A stretch of DNA of 64,000 bases from Mesocentrotus franciscanus (GCA_037976565.1 CP137672.1:28422877-28486876), one strand, 5' to 3'. Positions 12,643-25,394 are shown, counted from the first letter of the stretch. A program made the numbers and translations. The notes: generated from the sequence alone by a model not told the origin.

Positions 12643-13027
12643 CTGATACACAGTCAATGTTGGTAAAAGTTGAAGGGAGTACATGTCCTTGATTTTAAGA
12701 TTTCCTAGGCTTATGAGGAAAATAATTGGCTCATAAAATGATATGTCTTGTATGCCTCTCACCTTAAGTGTTTTTAGTTGACTTTTTCTGTTACCAATAT
12801 GTACAGTACATCTTGGGTAACGGTCGGTTCAATGAATTATTGATATCTCAACGATGAAACTTATAATGATAAGTCTAAAATGAAGCTCTCTATTCATTTT
12901 GATTAATATCAAAATATAAACGTTGGGAATTGATCAATAAAAACAATGTATTTGGATTAGCAATATAATCTGGTCGGACAGGTAACGCAAACGTATATAT
13001 TGTCCTCCTGGAGCTGACTTTCGATTA
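12643..13027. repeat. Duplicated 0.4 kb segment, copy 1 (pairs with 16698-17107)
   Basis: Collinear with 16698-17107 from CTGATACACAGTCA to GTCCTCCTGGAGCTGACT. Shared blocks include TTTCCTAGGCTTATGA, ATATGTTATGTCTTG-like, CTGTTACCAATAT, GGTTCA, ATTATTGATATC, CAACGATGAAA and GGACAGRTAA. Divergence is moderate with many small indels. Confidence 0.75.
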
Positions 13028-13031
13028 GGGC

Positions 13032-13060
13032 AGTGTTTTTCAACCGAAGTGCCGCGAGAG
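13032..13060. mobile_element. hAT-like terminal fragment
   Basis: CAGTGTTTTTCAACC followed by a GTGCCGCGAG segment resembles the terminal sequence of many hAT (Charlie-type) elements. No partner end was found nearby; probably a relic. Confidence 0.35.
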
Positions 13061-13179
13061 AAATTTATTTATACAATAAATTATGTTGGAAAACGTCGAT
13101 TTCGTGAGGAGCAATTGTAATTTTGTGAGGAAAAATCATTTTAATGATAACAAGGTGTCTTTCTTACTCGCAGTGCAAC

Positions 13180-13785
13180 AGAGAAGATTATTTATGCATT
13201 AATTTCATCTCGCCTTGATTTCGGAAATGTTCTCTTGTCTCATAATCAGCTTGCCAAATTAAAAAAAACTACAGAATGCCGCTGCTCGTATTGTTACCCT
13301 CTCCAACAAACAAAGTCACATATCACACAGGTTCTCCAGGAACTCCATTGGTTACCCATAAAATAACGTTTTGTTTTCAAATTTATTTTGCTTATGTTTC
13401 ATTGTGTTCATGGCTCTGCTCCACATTCCAATATTTCTTTGATTGATCACCACACACCTGCCAGATCTTTACGTTCTCAAAACTCTGGATTGCTTGTTCT
13501 TCTAAAACTTAATACAAAGTGTGGGGGCCTTCGCTCATGCCGGGCCATCACTCTGGAATTGTTTACATCGAGGGGAGTTATTTCTATAGTAGAATCTTTC
13601 AAAAGCAACCTAAAAAATTATATTTTCCAGTTTTCTTTTGTCTTTGTCTTCTTGTTGTGTTCTATTGTATTTTTGTACAAGTATGTTTATGTATTTTTAC
13701 GTTTTTTTCACTAGTGCACCTTGAGCATTTAATTTTTAAGCGGATTTCGCGCCTTATTGATTTATTATTATTATTATTATCAAAT
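13180..13785 (+). mobile_element. CR1/L2-like non-LTR retrotransposon, 5'-truncated 3' end
   Basis: In shifting frames this stretch reads the conserved C-terminal tail of a non-LTR reverse transcriptase ORF: IYALISSRLDFGN, LQELHWLPIK, HHTPARSLRSQNSG, then SFKSNLKNYIF. Several frame changes and stops show it is dead. It ends with a GCGCCTTATTGAT motif and an ATT trinucleotide tail at 13765-13780, the usual 3' tail style of CR1/Crack elements. Confidence 0.7.
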
Positions 13786-14503
13786 GAAGTGTTTATACAT
13801 TACAACTATAAAAGCCTAGTATTCGAATTATTAATTATAATACAAATGTCCACTTCTTGAAGCGAAGATGTAGTTTTCCTCTTGTTTGGCCACATGATAT
13901 TCAGTTTCTTTCTTTCACGTGACCTTTTGTCTTTACATCTCGGCCCCAAAATCACTCATTTTCGTGATTTGTGTACAAAACATATGGAAATATCATTTTT
14001 CCTAAAAAGAGATAAAACATTGGTTATTTGGTATTGTTTAAAGTTTAGGTGTTTGTTTTGGGGGTCAAAATAGTTGAATTAGTTAGAATTGAAATAAAAC
14101 ATCAAAAACAATTAAATACATAATTAAAAAACAGTGAAATACATAAGAAATTATCAAAACAAGACATAACATAAGGAATAACCTGGCTCTTCCAATTTTT
14201 TTGTCGTATTATTATTCCAAATGGTCTAAGAAATATATGTAGTGGAAAAGAAAGCTTAAATATGAAGAATATAATGATTTATGGGTAAAAATGTGAATTT
14301 TATGACCTTATTTGCATAATTTACCGTAAATATGCAAATGAATGAATTTTTCAAAAAATTGAATTTACTATAGTATTCTATACACTTCACTTGACATGCA
14401 TGCAAATTTTCGCGGCGATCGGCCGTTTCACGGCCGAGATCTTAGAGGGGCATAATGGCTCCCCGGCCGTATTAAGACCTCAAATAGCCCGGCCTTTTTA
14501 GGG

Positions 14504-14885
14504 TTAAAGGTATAGACCAGTTTTGGAAACGCCCCCTCTCAAAAAAATGAAATGGAAGCTCTTATTACCAATCATGTGAAAGAATATGTTTTGACTAATA
14601 CGTGATGATACACATTTTGCCGGGAAACCGCCTAATAATTGATATATTTGGTAAATTATCATTTCGATCCGGCCTGGATATATAGCGTAGTCTCATATAC
14701 ATCTTTCTGCGTACAGTGCTTGTAACTTTACCAAGACTGGGCCAAATTTCTTATCATTTTTATGATTCCAGAACCTTGCAGTACACACCAATACTAATAT
14801 GCTAGATGATCAACCTTTTCTGATCGATTCCACGTCGTTTCTTTCACAATGCACTCGCATGACCAGAAATGGTCTATACCTTTAA
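14504..14885. mobile_element. TTAA-flanked MITE with 16-bp perfect TIRs, 382 bp
   Basis: The 16 bases at 14504-14519 (TTAAAGGTATAGACCA) are exactly complementary to 14870-14885. The outermost TTAA on both sides is the target duplication expected of piggyBac-type insertion. No coding capacity. Confidence 0.7.
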
Positions 14886-15904
14886 AGGCCTCAAAACCAG
14901 GTTTGATATCTTTACAATTGCATACGTATATACAGTATTTGAGGGATAAAAAACAATAATGTATTCATATGTATTGATCTAAGGCGTAAAAATGTATTAC
15001 ATGTAAACAGTGAAGATGGTGAATGTCCTATGTATATGTGTATGTATGTCTCAGTAAATGTAATGTCTACATTGTCAATATTTGCTTTACTGAAGATTTT
15101 ACTTATGGGTTTGTAGAAAAAGGGGACCAGCATAGATAGGTCAATGGCTTTTTCTGGTCCCTCACATCTCTACTCTACCCATTAATTATTTTTAGTGTTA
15201 CTGTTGTTGTTGTATTTGTTCTTATCGCATTACATATTTTATATATATTGCAATTTATATTATTGTATTTGAATGTTATATTGTTGTAAATTTGTTATTG
15301 GATGTGAAATAAACTGAACTTAAACTTGAACTTGAATGTTAAACGGTTGAATGAAATTTAAGCTATGGAATGATTTTCCTGAACAGATTTAGTACTTTGT
15401 CTGCTATTCAGTGGACCTCTACATTTCCACAGGATATAAATCAAGTTTCATTTGAAATTATTCTACTTTTTCTTTTTCAAGGTTTTTATTTTTTGTATTG
15501 ATTTTCTCTATTTCAAATGTAATCATGCATGCTTTGTATAAATTTTGCAAAATATTTATTATTATATTTGTATTTTGTTGGAAATGAATGAAGAAAAAAA
15601 AATCGAAAGATGTTTCTGTGATTCTAACAGAAAGAAACTCATATATCTCGGTTTGAATCAAGAACATTTACCCTTTTTGCCGATATTTGTTCCTCTGTGA
15701 TTGAAGCAACCTTTCATGATTTATATATGTGTTTAGAAAAGATTAGTAGAGAGAACCAGTATTCATAGTAGTTTGTTTTCACGCTCCTTTCGACATAGAC
15801 CTAAGATAATTATGTTGTTCCTCAATCAAAAAGTACATTATCATGATAATCAGAGGCATCAAAACAAAAGTGATAAGTTAAGGTGGTATGCAAACATCAT
15901 GCAT
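14886..15904. other. No gene; non-LTR 3'-tail-like sequence at about 15300-15336
   Basis: GTGAAATAAACTGAACTT followed by repeated AACTTGAA units at 15308-15336 looks like the simple-repeat tail of a 5'-truncated non-LTR element on the plus strand. The rest is AT-rich with nothing recognisable. Confidence 0.35.

Positions 15905-15933
<29 letters not shown>
15905..15933. repeat. (GA)n microsatellite
   Basis: An uninterrupted AG dinucleotide run. Confidence 0.9.
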
Positions 15934-15936
<3 letters not shown>

Positions 15937-16203
15937 GTACCCCGAACAAAAGTGGTGTGGTCTTCTATACTTGGAAGGTATATACATGTAAACAGAATGA
16001 GATAATTATGCACGATCGTACGTAGCTTTTGTTTTTATGTCTCCCTGTATTTGTCAAGCTTTCGATCTATACTTCAAGATCTTCTTCAGGAATAATGTAT
16101 ATACTTGACAGGTTTATATTGATGTTTATAACGGCGGTGCGTGTTAACCTGCATCATTCATTTCTTAGTGGTTCACTGTTTTGCGTGTTTGTATTTCATT
16201 CTT

Positions 16204-16310
16204 TAATTCTCGCACTCTCTCTCTCTCTCTCTCTTTATTCCCTTGCTTTCTCTCTCTCTCTCTCTCTCCTCCCCCTCTCCCCCCCCCCTTTCTTCTCTCT
16301 CTTGGTCCTT
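16204..16310. repeat. (CT)n microsatellite
   Basis: A pyrimidine tract of CT repeats with a C-run; three overlapping open frames here are low-complexity artefacts. Confidence 0.85.
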
Positions 16311-16697
16311 CTCCATCTTTCAGCGTCTACTTAGACCACGCCCTTTCTTTCCTTCTCACACTTTCCAATCCTTTGAAAAAAGCATCGCCCTTTTCTTTCT
16401 TCATGTTGCCCACCTGTTAGCCGACTTATTCCAGTTTACGTGAATAAAGCTCTGAGGCGTTAATTACAAATGTAAATGGATTTCTTAATCATTTTATTCA
16501 TTTTTTTGCGGTATATATCCCCTTCTACCCTCTCTCAACAACAAGAAAATTTTAAATCACATCAGTTCAATAAGTTATAGATCGAACTTTCTCTCGTAAA
16601 CACATGAACGAAGACATTTTATTACCATTGTGTATTCCTCTGAAATTGCGTTTATTTATGATTATGTACATACATACAATTAACACACTAAACAACT

Positions 16698-17107
16698 CTG
16701 ATACACAGTCAGTATGGGTAATAGTCGAGGGGATAACATTTCCTTCAATTGACAATTTCCTAGGCTTATGATTTATAAAAAAAACGACTAGTAATATGTT
16801 ATGTCTTGAAATGTCTGCACTTCTGGGAAATCTCAATCTGAGTGTTGATTTTTAAATAGATATAACCTGTTACCAATATATATATATATTGGGTCACGGT
16901 GGTTCATCAAATTATTGATATCCCAACGATGAAAATTTACTATGGTCAGTCTAGATGAAACTCCATTCATGCTGATTAATCTCACAATATATACAAATGG
17001 AAATCGACGAATAATAACAATGTACTTGGATGAGCAACATAGATCTGTCCGGCCGGACAGATAAAACCAACGTCACTGTTGTCCTCCTGGAGCTGACTAT
17101 CGACTAA
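16698..17107. repeat. Duplicated 0.4 kb segment, copy 2 (pairs with 12643-13027)
   Basis: Same order and orientation as copy 1, with matching end blocks CTGATACACAGTCA and GTCCTCCTGGAGCTGACT. It contains a local AT microsatellite at 16879-16890 absent from copy 1. Neither copy has a convincing open frame. Confidence 0.75.
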
Positions 17108-17575
17108 ATTTTAGAACAGCTAGCTGCACACACACACACACTCAAAATTTGTTTACCAAATGACCTTAACAAACAAAACATCACAACTGCAAAAAACATA
17201 TAAAGTCTATATAAACATGGATCTATCAGGTCAACGGCATAACCAAATAAGTTGTTTATGACACGATAACTAAATAATACAAAGCAAATGACATGCATTT
17301 AATATATTTTGTAAGTCTTACTGCTTAGATAAATACAATCAAATGTTGTCTCTACAATTTCTGATGAGATAGTTACAAACATTTGTTGTTCTTATACAAC
17401 AAATTCTATATTTCGCAAGTCCTTCTGTTAAACTCGTCATAAGTATTATTTTTTTCCACTTTATTCATATAAAAAATATACACTCTCATATAATATTTGC
17501 AAAATAAATTCAGATATAAAAACATTTGTACAAAGACATGTATTAATACAATGTGATTCCTTGACTGAGAACATT

Positions 17576-17616
<41 letters not shown>

Positions 17617-18339
17617 CATAGTCAACACATTCCGGATATGTAGGTGAACGTCTGTAACACGTTACAGCAGTAACGTATGAACATTGGAAATACATATCTA
17701 TAACAAAGAGAGGAATTCACAGGCTTTCAGATGATTCCAGATTTTCTCAAGGCAATCAAAAAGCCTGTAAGAACAACGATATTTTCAGTACAGCTCAAAC
17801 AAAGAGAATACACCTCTCACAACGTAACGCACATTGCAAGATTCCACTTCTCTTTCCCATATTTAGATGTACTGCATGCACACAAACTGGCTAATCATTA
17901 CAACTTATGTAATAATGAAAACGATCATTGCAATATAGACATAAACGGAAAGTATAAATTGATAAGATGTAATGATAAAAACACTGTACAGGAGCGATGG
18001 ATGTTTGAAATAAAACTTGAAAGAAATTGTCATTTTAGATGAGAATAAACATTTGACAATTTATACGATATCACATGGGTCTATGTCCAATTCAGATCTA
18101 CTGATCATATAAAAATATAAACATAAATTACATTGCATTATTGTGATATGAAATAGACGCACATTCTAATGATACTAAATAAAATGACAATGATCCTGTA
18201 AATCGAGAGAAGTGTTCCATCGAACGCCTTTTTCCAAACCATGTAATGGTAATTTGTATGTCTTACTACCCCCTGTCTTACTTCTCTCTGTATTACTCTC
18301 CGTATACTACTCTCTGTCTTCAGGGAGGTGAGGTCACAC
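17108..18339. other. No supported gene; (TA)n at 17582-17613
   Basis: A 103-codon open frame at 17731-18042 (+) is the longest here. It has no recognisable domain, no signal peptide and no visible splice context, so it is not called. The (TA)16 run is clear. Confidence 0.35.
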
Positions 18340-18725
18340 CTACCTACTGTCTTACTACAACGGCCGTTGTATGCATGTCTCAAAGAAGTCTAGATTGTAG
18401 GTATGCACCATTTGAACTTGATTAGTTTAATACAAGAATATTATTACGAGATCGAAATTTCGCATTCTTCTCTCTTACTACATAAATGACTTTGACAGGG
18501 TGGCCTCAAATTTGACCGTGATGAGTTAAATACAAGAATATTAAAACGATATAGGATAGACTCTCCCTTTCTATAGCAATGACCTTTGCATGCATGCCAC
18601 ATAATTAGATTTAATTATATACAAGATCTGATCACGATCATGATTCATGAATATGACAACAAGAACAAGCTGGCTAAGTCCTCCTTGTTACTACATCAAT
18701 AACTATTGCATACATGTCACAAACT
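18340..18725. repeat. Degenerate tandem repeat, about 100-bp period
   Basis: Units begin near 18411 and 18511 with TTTGAMC.TGAT.AGTT.AATACAAGAATATTA and share a TTGCATGCATGYCACA-like block (18369, 18592, 18707). About 3.5 diverged copies. Confidence 0.5.
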
Positions 18726-19500
18726 AGACTAGATTTATGAAAGAAAGGGTCATGATTAGTTGGATATATTCAGTCTGGGAAATGATATAATGACAAAAAT
18801 CTTAAGGGTGATACAAAATAATAACAATAATAGCACGAATATGAATATAATATATACTTTGAATGGATTTATAAGAGTACATTGGGTAAACAAACAAATT
18901 TCTTGTCACGGTTTAACTATATACATACTCTGCAAAATATAATCATACTTTATAAAAATTGTTTTTTTGTCAAACTTATTATGTTCATGAAGCACGACAG
19001 ACTCTCAGGCTAACAACCATGAACAACTTTTCAATGAAATATCAGCCATACATGGCATGTAGTTCAAAATATATAAATTAGTAGTGATTAATTAATTATG
19101 TCAACTCAAATCCAATGTGTATAGATGCTCGATTTCTATTTGACTGAACAGCAAAACAAACAAAAAAAACACAATTTTTTTTTTTGGTTGATATGGGTAT
19201 AATGATTACGATATATTTACACACATGTTCATATCACATTTTGTATCATGTTTTTCTACATCTTAACAAGAAATGAGAATGTTCACTACGTGGATATATA
19301 TAACATTTAAATTTAGAATGTAAAAAGCAAGAATTTATTGGGTAGGACAGAAATAAGACTAACGCTTGTCTAGATCGAGTATATACATTTTACACACGGT
19401 ATTTTCAACAATCTTTCTTGATAATGGATGAATTGTCGGTTAAACAGGACAAAGTCGATACAAATTCCTTCACCCGTAGTTCATGATGAAATAAATCCTG

Positions 19501-21035
19501 CCCAGGTCGAAATTCCAGTTGATACCAGTTGAAACCAGTAAGGATTTCCAACTGGTATGTACTGGTTTGAACTGGTCTCAACTGGTCTCAACTGGTACCA
19601 GTTAATACTAGTTGATACAATTTGGAAACCAGTAGAAATACCAGTTGACATCTGAGACCAGTTGATATTACCAGTTGATTTACCAGTTGATTTACTAGTT
19701 GAAAACCAGTAGATGATTACCAGTTGATTTACCAGTTGAAAACCAGTAGAAATACCAGTTGACATCTGAGACCAGTAGATATTACCAGTTGATTTACCAG
19801 TTGATGATTACCAGTTGATTTACCAGTTGATTTACCAGTTGAAAACCAGTAGAAATACCAGTTGACATCTGAGACCAGTTGATATTACCAGTTGATTTAC
19901 CAGTTGATTTACCAGCTGAAAACCAGTAGAAATACCAGTTGACATCTGAGACCAGTAGATATTACCAGTTGATTTACCAGTTGATTTACCAGTTGATGAT
20001 TACCAGTTGATTTACCAGTTGATTTACCAGTTGATTTACCAGCTGAAAACCAGTAGATGATTACCAGTTGAAAACCAGTAGAAATACCAGTTGACATCTG
20101 AGACAAGTTGATATTACCAGTTGATTTACCAGTTGATTTACCAGTTGAAAACCAGTAGATGATTACCAGTTGAAAACCAGTTGATTTACCAATTGAAAAC
20201 CATGAGATGATTACCAGTTGATTTACCAGTTGAAACTGTTAGATGATATACCAGTTGATTTACCAGTTGAAAACCAGTAGATGATTACCAGTTGATTTAC
20301 CAGTTGACCAGTAGAATACCAGTTGCTTTACCAGTTCAAAAACCAGTTCATTGTATCTTGTGCATATTCATGATTAATTTGCATATTTTCACAGAAAATA
20401 TAATTATCATGATATATCAAGCTAATGTGACAATGCACATTAATTTTGTGATTGTTAATTTCTTAGTCAATCATTGACAAATATATTATATATGTTTGAT
20501 CATGTTTTTCATCTAATTTAAAACGTAAAAAGAGATATATTGATACATATAATTACTAACCAGGAAACAAAATGTATAATTTTGTATATATCTATGGTAC
20601 GAGTTACAAATTTCTAAAATGGAATAAGACTTATCTGTGTAGACTGTAATCAACCTCAAATGATCTCTGTGATGGGGTAATTGCAAGAGTTTATATATTA
20701 TGGTCCTGTTGGTGGCCAGATGCCAATATTGATTATTGATTATCACAATATCTGTTGATTACTGGTCTCACCTGGTAAATCAACTGGAAATATCAACTGG
20801 TATATCAACTGGTAAATCTACTGGTTTTCAACTGGTAAATCAACTGGAAATATCAACTGGTATATCTACTGGTTTTTCAACTGGTTTGTCAACTGGTCTC
20901 AGATAGCGTTGTCTCAATTTCCATATTAAAAACCAGTTGAATATACTGGTTTGAACTGGTACCAGTTGACTACTGGTTTGAACTGGTACCAGTTGACCAG
21001 TTGCCTACTGGTTTCAACTGGTTTTTCGACCTGGG
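19501..21035. mobile_element. Fold-back element with CCAGTT minisatellite arms, 1535 bp
   Basis: The outer ends are 12-bp inverted repeats, CCCAGGTCGAAA and TTTCGACCTGGG. The left arm (about 19514-20346) is a dense array of 12-mers of the type CCAGTTGATTTA with variants CCAGTTGAAAA, CCAGTAGATGATTA and CCAGTTGACATCTGAGA. The right arm (about 20761-21028) is the same motif family in reverse orientation (AACTGG). A unique core of about 410 bp (20347-20760) lies between. Open frames made of repeated QLV/STG are artefacts. No transposase and no clear target duplication. Confidence 0.75.
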
Positions 21036-22177
21036 TGGTATACCGGAAATTCTTATAGGATACATGTATCACCGTGATAAAGGATATATCAACAGAACCT
21101 TACGGATTAGATTCCTTATGACCTTGTTATGATAGTACAATGCAATATATTATCATCATCATTACAGTAGAGACTTATATGAGTACACGGAAACCGGTTG
21201 GAATTATTGTCATTAAACAATCAATAGAGAGTTTAGATTTGTTCAAATTTAGTTCGGTTCAGTTCGGTTCATTTCACATATCACATTTTAGGTTACACAT
21301 TGGCAGTTTTATTAACAAAAATGTAATGATAGTAACAATACAATTTCGATTTGGATACAAATATGTTCATATAATATATCAAATCACTTTTATTTGTTTG
21401 TAGTTACGTGTAAAAAAATAAGGTCTTAAGTAAAATTAGAAAAGAGGAAATGAAGAAGCCTGAGGTAAAAGCGTAGCTTGTTGGTTGTAGGCTGTATATC
21501 GTAGGCTCTAGGTTGTATTGCATAGATTGCTTTAACATTATAACCCATCTTTATGGTTATCCTATTTACATCACCAGGAACCCCCTTTATAAGATTATGT
21601 CAAATGGCAAGGGTTCATAAGCCGTCAAACTTTTGCTTATCTTGAAGCTTCATGTGTGATGTAATTAAGTTTCTGGTTTTAATATAATGTAAACTGATGG
21701 TACACTAAATACATGTACAGGTACTTCTATTCAGAACGGAATAAATGTCATAAATTGAAATCTAAACAAAAGACAAAAAATCAATTGCTGCCCTTAGCCA
21801 TTTGATATTTTAGTCGAGTCTTTTTGATGATACAGAAAAAAAGAGAGAGATACTGAAACAATAAATGCAGGAGCTTAGTCAATCAAGACAGGTTAGGGTG
21901 AATGTATCTTTTTTCTATACCATGCTTTCAGATTCAAGGAGAAAAATGCTGAGCCATTAAGTTGTTTTTACTTTTTTTAAAGAAACTTCATACCAGTAAA
22001 TAAAAGAATGTTTACTACGCGTTGCATGGTTTTCTCTTATTCCTCTCCGCTGTCCGAATTTCTTTTCTGTTAAATCTATCGTTCTATCTTTTGATTCCTT
22101 CTTAATACTGGCTTCCATCTACATGCGCACTCTCTCTCTCTCTCCCCCTCTCTCTCCTTCCCCCTCCCTCTCTCTCT

Positions 22178-22214
<37 letters not shown>

Positions 22215-22888
22215 TTCCCCCTCTCTCTCTTTACCAGGATATAATCTGATGTGCTTGCAGTGAGCACAAATGCTTTGCTCAGGCCAAAGTACTTTCGAAG
22301 AGGCTGCAGAGAATTAAAAATTCGCCCCTAAAAAAAAAAAAAAAATCGACCTTCTCCATAATATGCTTCAACATAAAAACATAGTTATTTATTAAAAGTT
22401 TCAAGATAGAGCATAAGCAGTAACATGTTAATGATACTATATTCCATGCATTTTTACTTTAGCTACCCTTTAATTAGTATAATTAGATATTCGGGTAGCC
22501 TGGTTTAATACCGCCACACTCGACAAGTTTAATTTTGAAGTCCGTAGTAGTCTGCTGCCATCACGTGGTCTGATGAAGGTCATCTTCCAACGTTGATACG
22601 TTGTTGCTTGACGGCCAAATCACATTGTACTTGAGCGTTATCTTTAATCTCACCACCCCTATGATTAAGGAGACATAAGAATAACAGAAATAATATAGAT
22701 ATGATGTTGTACCACAAATTAGTACCTTGCAAATCAGCAATGCGTTTTTGCAGTTGAATTTGAGAGAGGTAAATTCTATATTATCTTTTTTAATAATTAT
22801 AGTTTGATTTGATTTCATATGATGTTTATTTATTCCATATACATCAACATGTTTACATTAAAAATCTTATGAATTTAGATGTATGATA
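21036..22888. other. No gene seen; (CT)n microsatellite at 22128-22228
   Basis: AT-rich sequence with no recognisable coding segment. The CT-rich tract creates a spurious charged open frame on the minus strand. Confidence 0.35.
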
Positions 22889-24087
22889 ATTCAGGCGCAG
22901 CGGAGCACCCCAATTACCGAGCGATCGACTCTCGTCCAGTAAACATCATTTGCATAAAATAAACAATTGTGTACCGATTGATGCGAAAAAAGTAAACAAA
23001 TTTCGAAGGCAAATTCTTCATTAATTTGATGAATATCAGCAATCAAAGCTACTAAATCGATTATTTAAAAATTTGCAAGACACTCATGTGTATAACAAAA
23101 GTTATTGATGCACCGAAAATGTGAAATTTAAGGGATAATTTTGACGAACAAAAACGAAAAAATGAGATACGAAATCACCGTAAAATTCACCATTTTTTCG
23201 AGACCGGCCAAGAATTGCCTCATATGAACAGAAAAGAAATTTAATAATCTCAATCCTTCTGAAATATCTCTTTTTATAGTTGCTGGATAGGGTAGAGTCA
23301 GAGAAAACATACCCCAACGTCCGAATCTCATCGAACAAAAACAAGCCTTCGTGTGCGCAATATGTTATGACCAGTCCTATTCATTCAAATGTATGTTATG
23401 TCAGGAAACCTCGCGTGTGCCTGGGTTATACATGTGTTGCCGGCCGAATGCACTGAGCCCGAAGACGCATGCGCAGAGAATAGGGACTTTTAGATTTGCA
23501 CGACGAGAACGTGCACCTGCTGCGTGGACATCCTTTTAAGGCAATGTTACGTCCTTTTAAGGCACTGCCGGGCAGACTGCCAGTGCTCGACAGTGCCTTA
23601 AAAGGACGTCACATTGCCTTAAAAATGTCCACGCAGCAGTCCACGTTCTCGTCGTGCAAATCTAAAAGTCCCTGAAGCCCCATGAAACAGAACTTATAAC
23701 TATAAAAATACTCCATCGGCCAAGCGAAAATTTCGCCCATATATGGATTCAACCCTCATGAACATTCATACTAAGTCTCTACTTCCTGCATTGCTGGATA
23801 GGGAGAGTCAGAAAAAATAGACGGCGTGTTTATCGAGGGTGAAGCTCATATCTCGAGTTTTATTCCATGGAATTTCATATTTATTTCACTGATATCAAGT
23901 ACATAATAATTGTAGTTAGTATGGAAAGTTTCATAGCGATATTGGCATTAATAAAGGCGCAACGCGAATTTTAAGATTTTACATTCTAGCAAACACATGT
24001 TCGGATTCACGTAGATGTCCGTTGGTTATTCAAATAGAACGGGCCGTTAATGATATGCTAATTGGGGTGCTCCGCTGGGCCTGAATT
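22889..24087. mobile_element. Non-autonomous TIR DNA transposon, about 1.2 kb
   Basis: The 29-bp ends at 22889-22917 and 24059-24087 are inverted repeats with one mismatch (core CAGCGGAGCACCCCAATTA). AATT borders the CAGG/CCTG ends on both sides and may be the target duplication. Inside, TGCTGGATAGGG with GAGTCAGA occurs twice in direct orientation (23279 and 23791), and there is a long hairpin (23482-23673). No transposase frame remains. Confidence 0.75.
23482..23673. repeat. Near-perfect inverted repeat (about 83-86 nt arms, 22-nt loop)
   Basis: 23482-23567 is complementary to 23590-23673 with only a few mismatches and short indels. Both arms contain CGACGAGAACGTG and TCCTTTTAAGGCA blocks; the left arm repeats the CCTTTTAAGGCA motif. 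If transcribed it would form a long hairpin RNA. Confidence 0.8.
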
Positions 24088-25394
24088 ACATGGTATACAC
24101 AGACAAGGGGTCGTCTTAAGCATAAGCCTGAACTGACGTCCTCTCGAAAATAAAAATAATTATACATACAGTATAAAGCGATGCATACAATTAGGTTAGG
24201 AAGAAAGCAGGATAAAAAAATTAAAAAACAGCACAGGAAGAGAAGGAACAGAGAGAAGCGGGGTAGGGAGAGAAAGTTACGTTCATGATAGTATCGGGTA
24301 GAGTACATATTCATATATATCAAGTCAAGTTGTGTATGTGTAAATAATCACCTTTTGACAGCTACTATTCATGACAATAGTGACATTCTGAAACTAATTT
24401 AAAAGTTAAAAATAACTTTAAAATAAGTTAAAAATAAGCTTCCAGAGATTGAGATTCCTGTAAGTTAGATATCTAGCGAGTAAGTGTTAACAATCATTTA
24501 CATAAATTTCGTAAAAACGTTTTATTTTTGTTTACACTTAAATTCCAATCAATCAGTAAGGCGATGGATTCATTCACATGTCTACATTCAAATAAGAGAG
24601 AAATCGATAATGATAAAATGCTAGGATATCATTTAATAAAACCAAAATTAGATTTGAATTGAATACTATTTGCAATCAATTTCATATTCTTAAATAATTT
24701 AGTTCAAAAAGGTACTTTATACAATACCTTTCGGGCAGGGAAAAGTTTATATATATATATATGTCACTTTCATGACCAAGGTAGCAGGCAGAGGAAGATA
24801 GGCCTACACTCCGTACCTATCACCTTTCTTAATGAAATCATTGCTTCATGAAATTTCATTTGTTGTTGTTTTGATTACAGAGTTAAGAATATAGAGGCAT
24901 TTTGATTGAAGAAAAAAAACACTATTAATCTTTAATATGTTCTGGAAAAAAAAAATCATGGATATTGCATTACTGTAAGACGTATGTTTTATCTATCTTC
25001 TTTTTGCCACGGTGCCGAGTAGAGTTTATTTTTGTTAAGATGCATGCTACATGATCGTTTGACAAATTTCTTAAATTAGACCTATATATATATATATAAT
25101 ATGATAAGGGAAAATTTCCATCTTTTCATCAGATATTAAGGTCATATCGCTTTTTTTTAAAAAGAGGACGAAGTACAATGAGAGTTTTGGCCTTATATAT
25201 CTTGTACATGAATGACAAGTACTCTTTCACTAAAAATGTTTTTATAGTTGTGAAATTTTTTTCTTCTCCGTGTTTGTTATATTTCAGTTTCCGAAAATCA
25301 TTACACAGATCAAGAACAAACGTATTGGTAGACGTGGTTATTTCACCAGGCCAGAATAAACACATAAAAGACAGCTTAAATTATGTGTATACTG
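24088..25394. other. No gene seen; 3' flank of the NLR gene
   Basis: AT-rich, with (TA) runs at about 24752-24765 and 25084-25098. Nothing recognisable on either strand. Confidence 0.35.

Noticed and set aside
12643..17107. The two 0.4 kb duplicated segments as LTRs of one retroelement
   Set aside because: No TG...CA ends, no target duplication, and the only retroelement sequence between them is a separate CR1-like tail; left as an open possibility in findings.
17731..18042. 103-codon plus-strand frame
   Set aside because: No recognisable domain, no splice or promoter context; length is within chance for AT-rich DNA without early stops.
19501..20346. Regular 12-mers resembling a CRISPR-like array
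   Set aside because: Eukaryotic context, units contiguous without unique spacers, and inverted partner arm; it is a minisatellite in a fold-back element.
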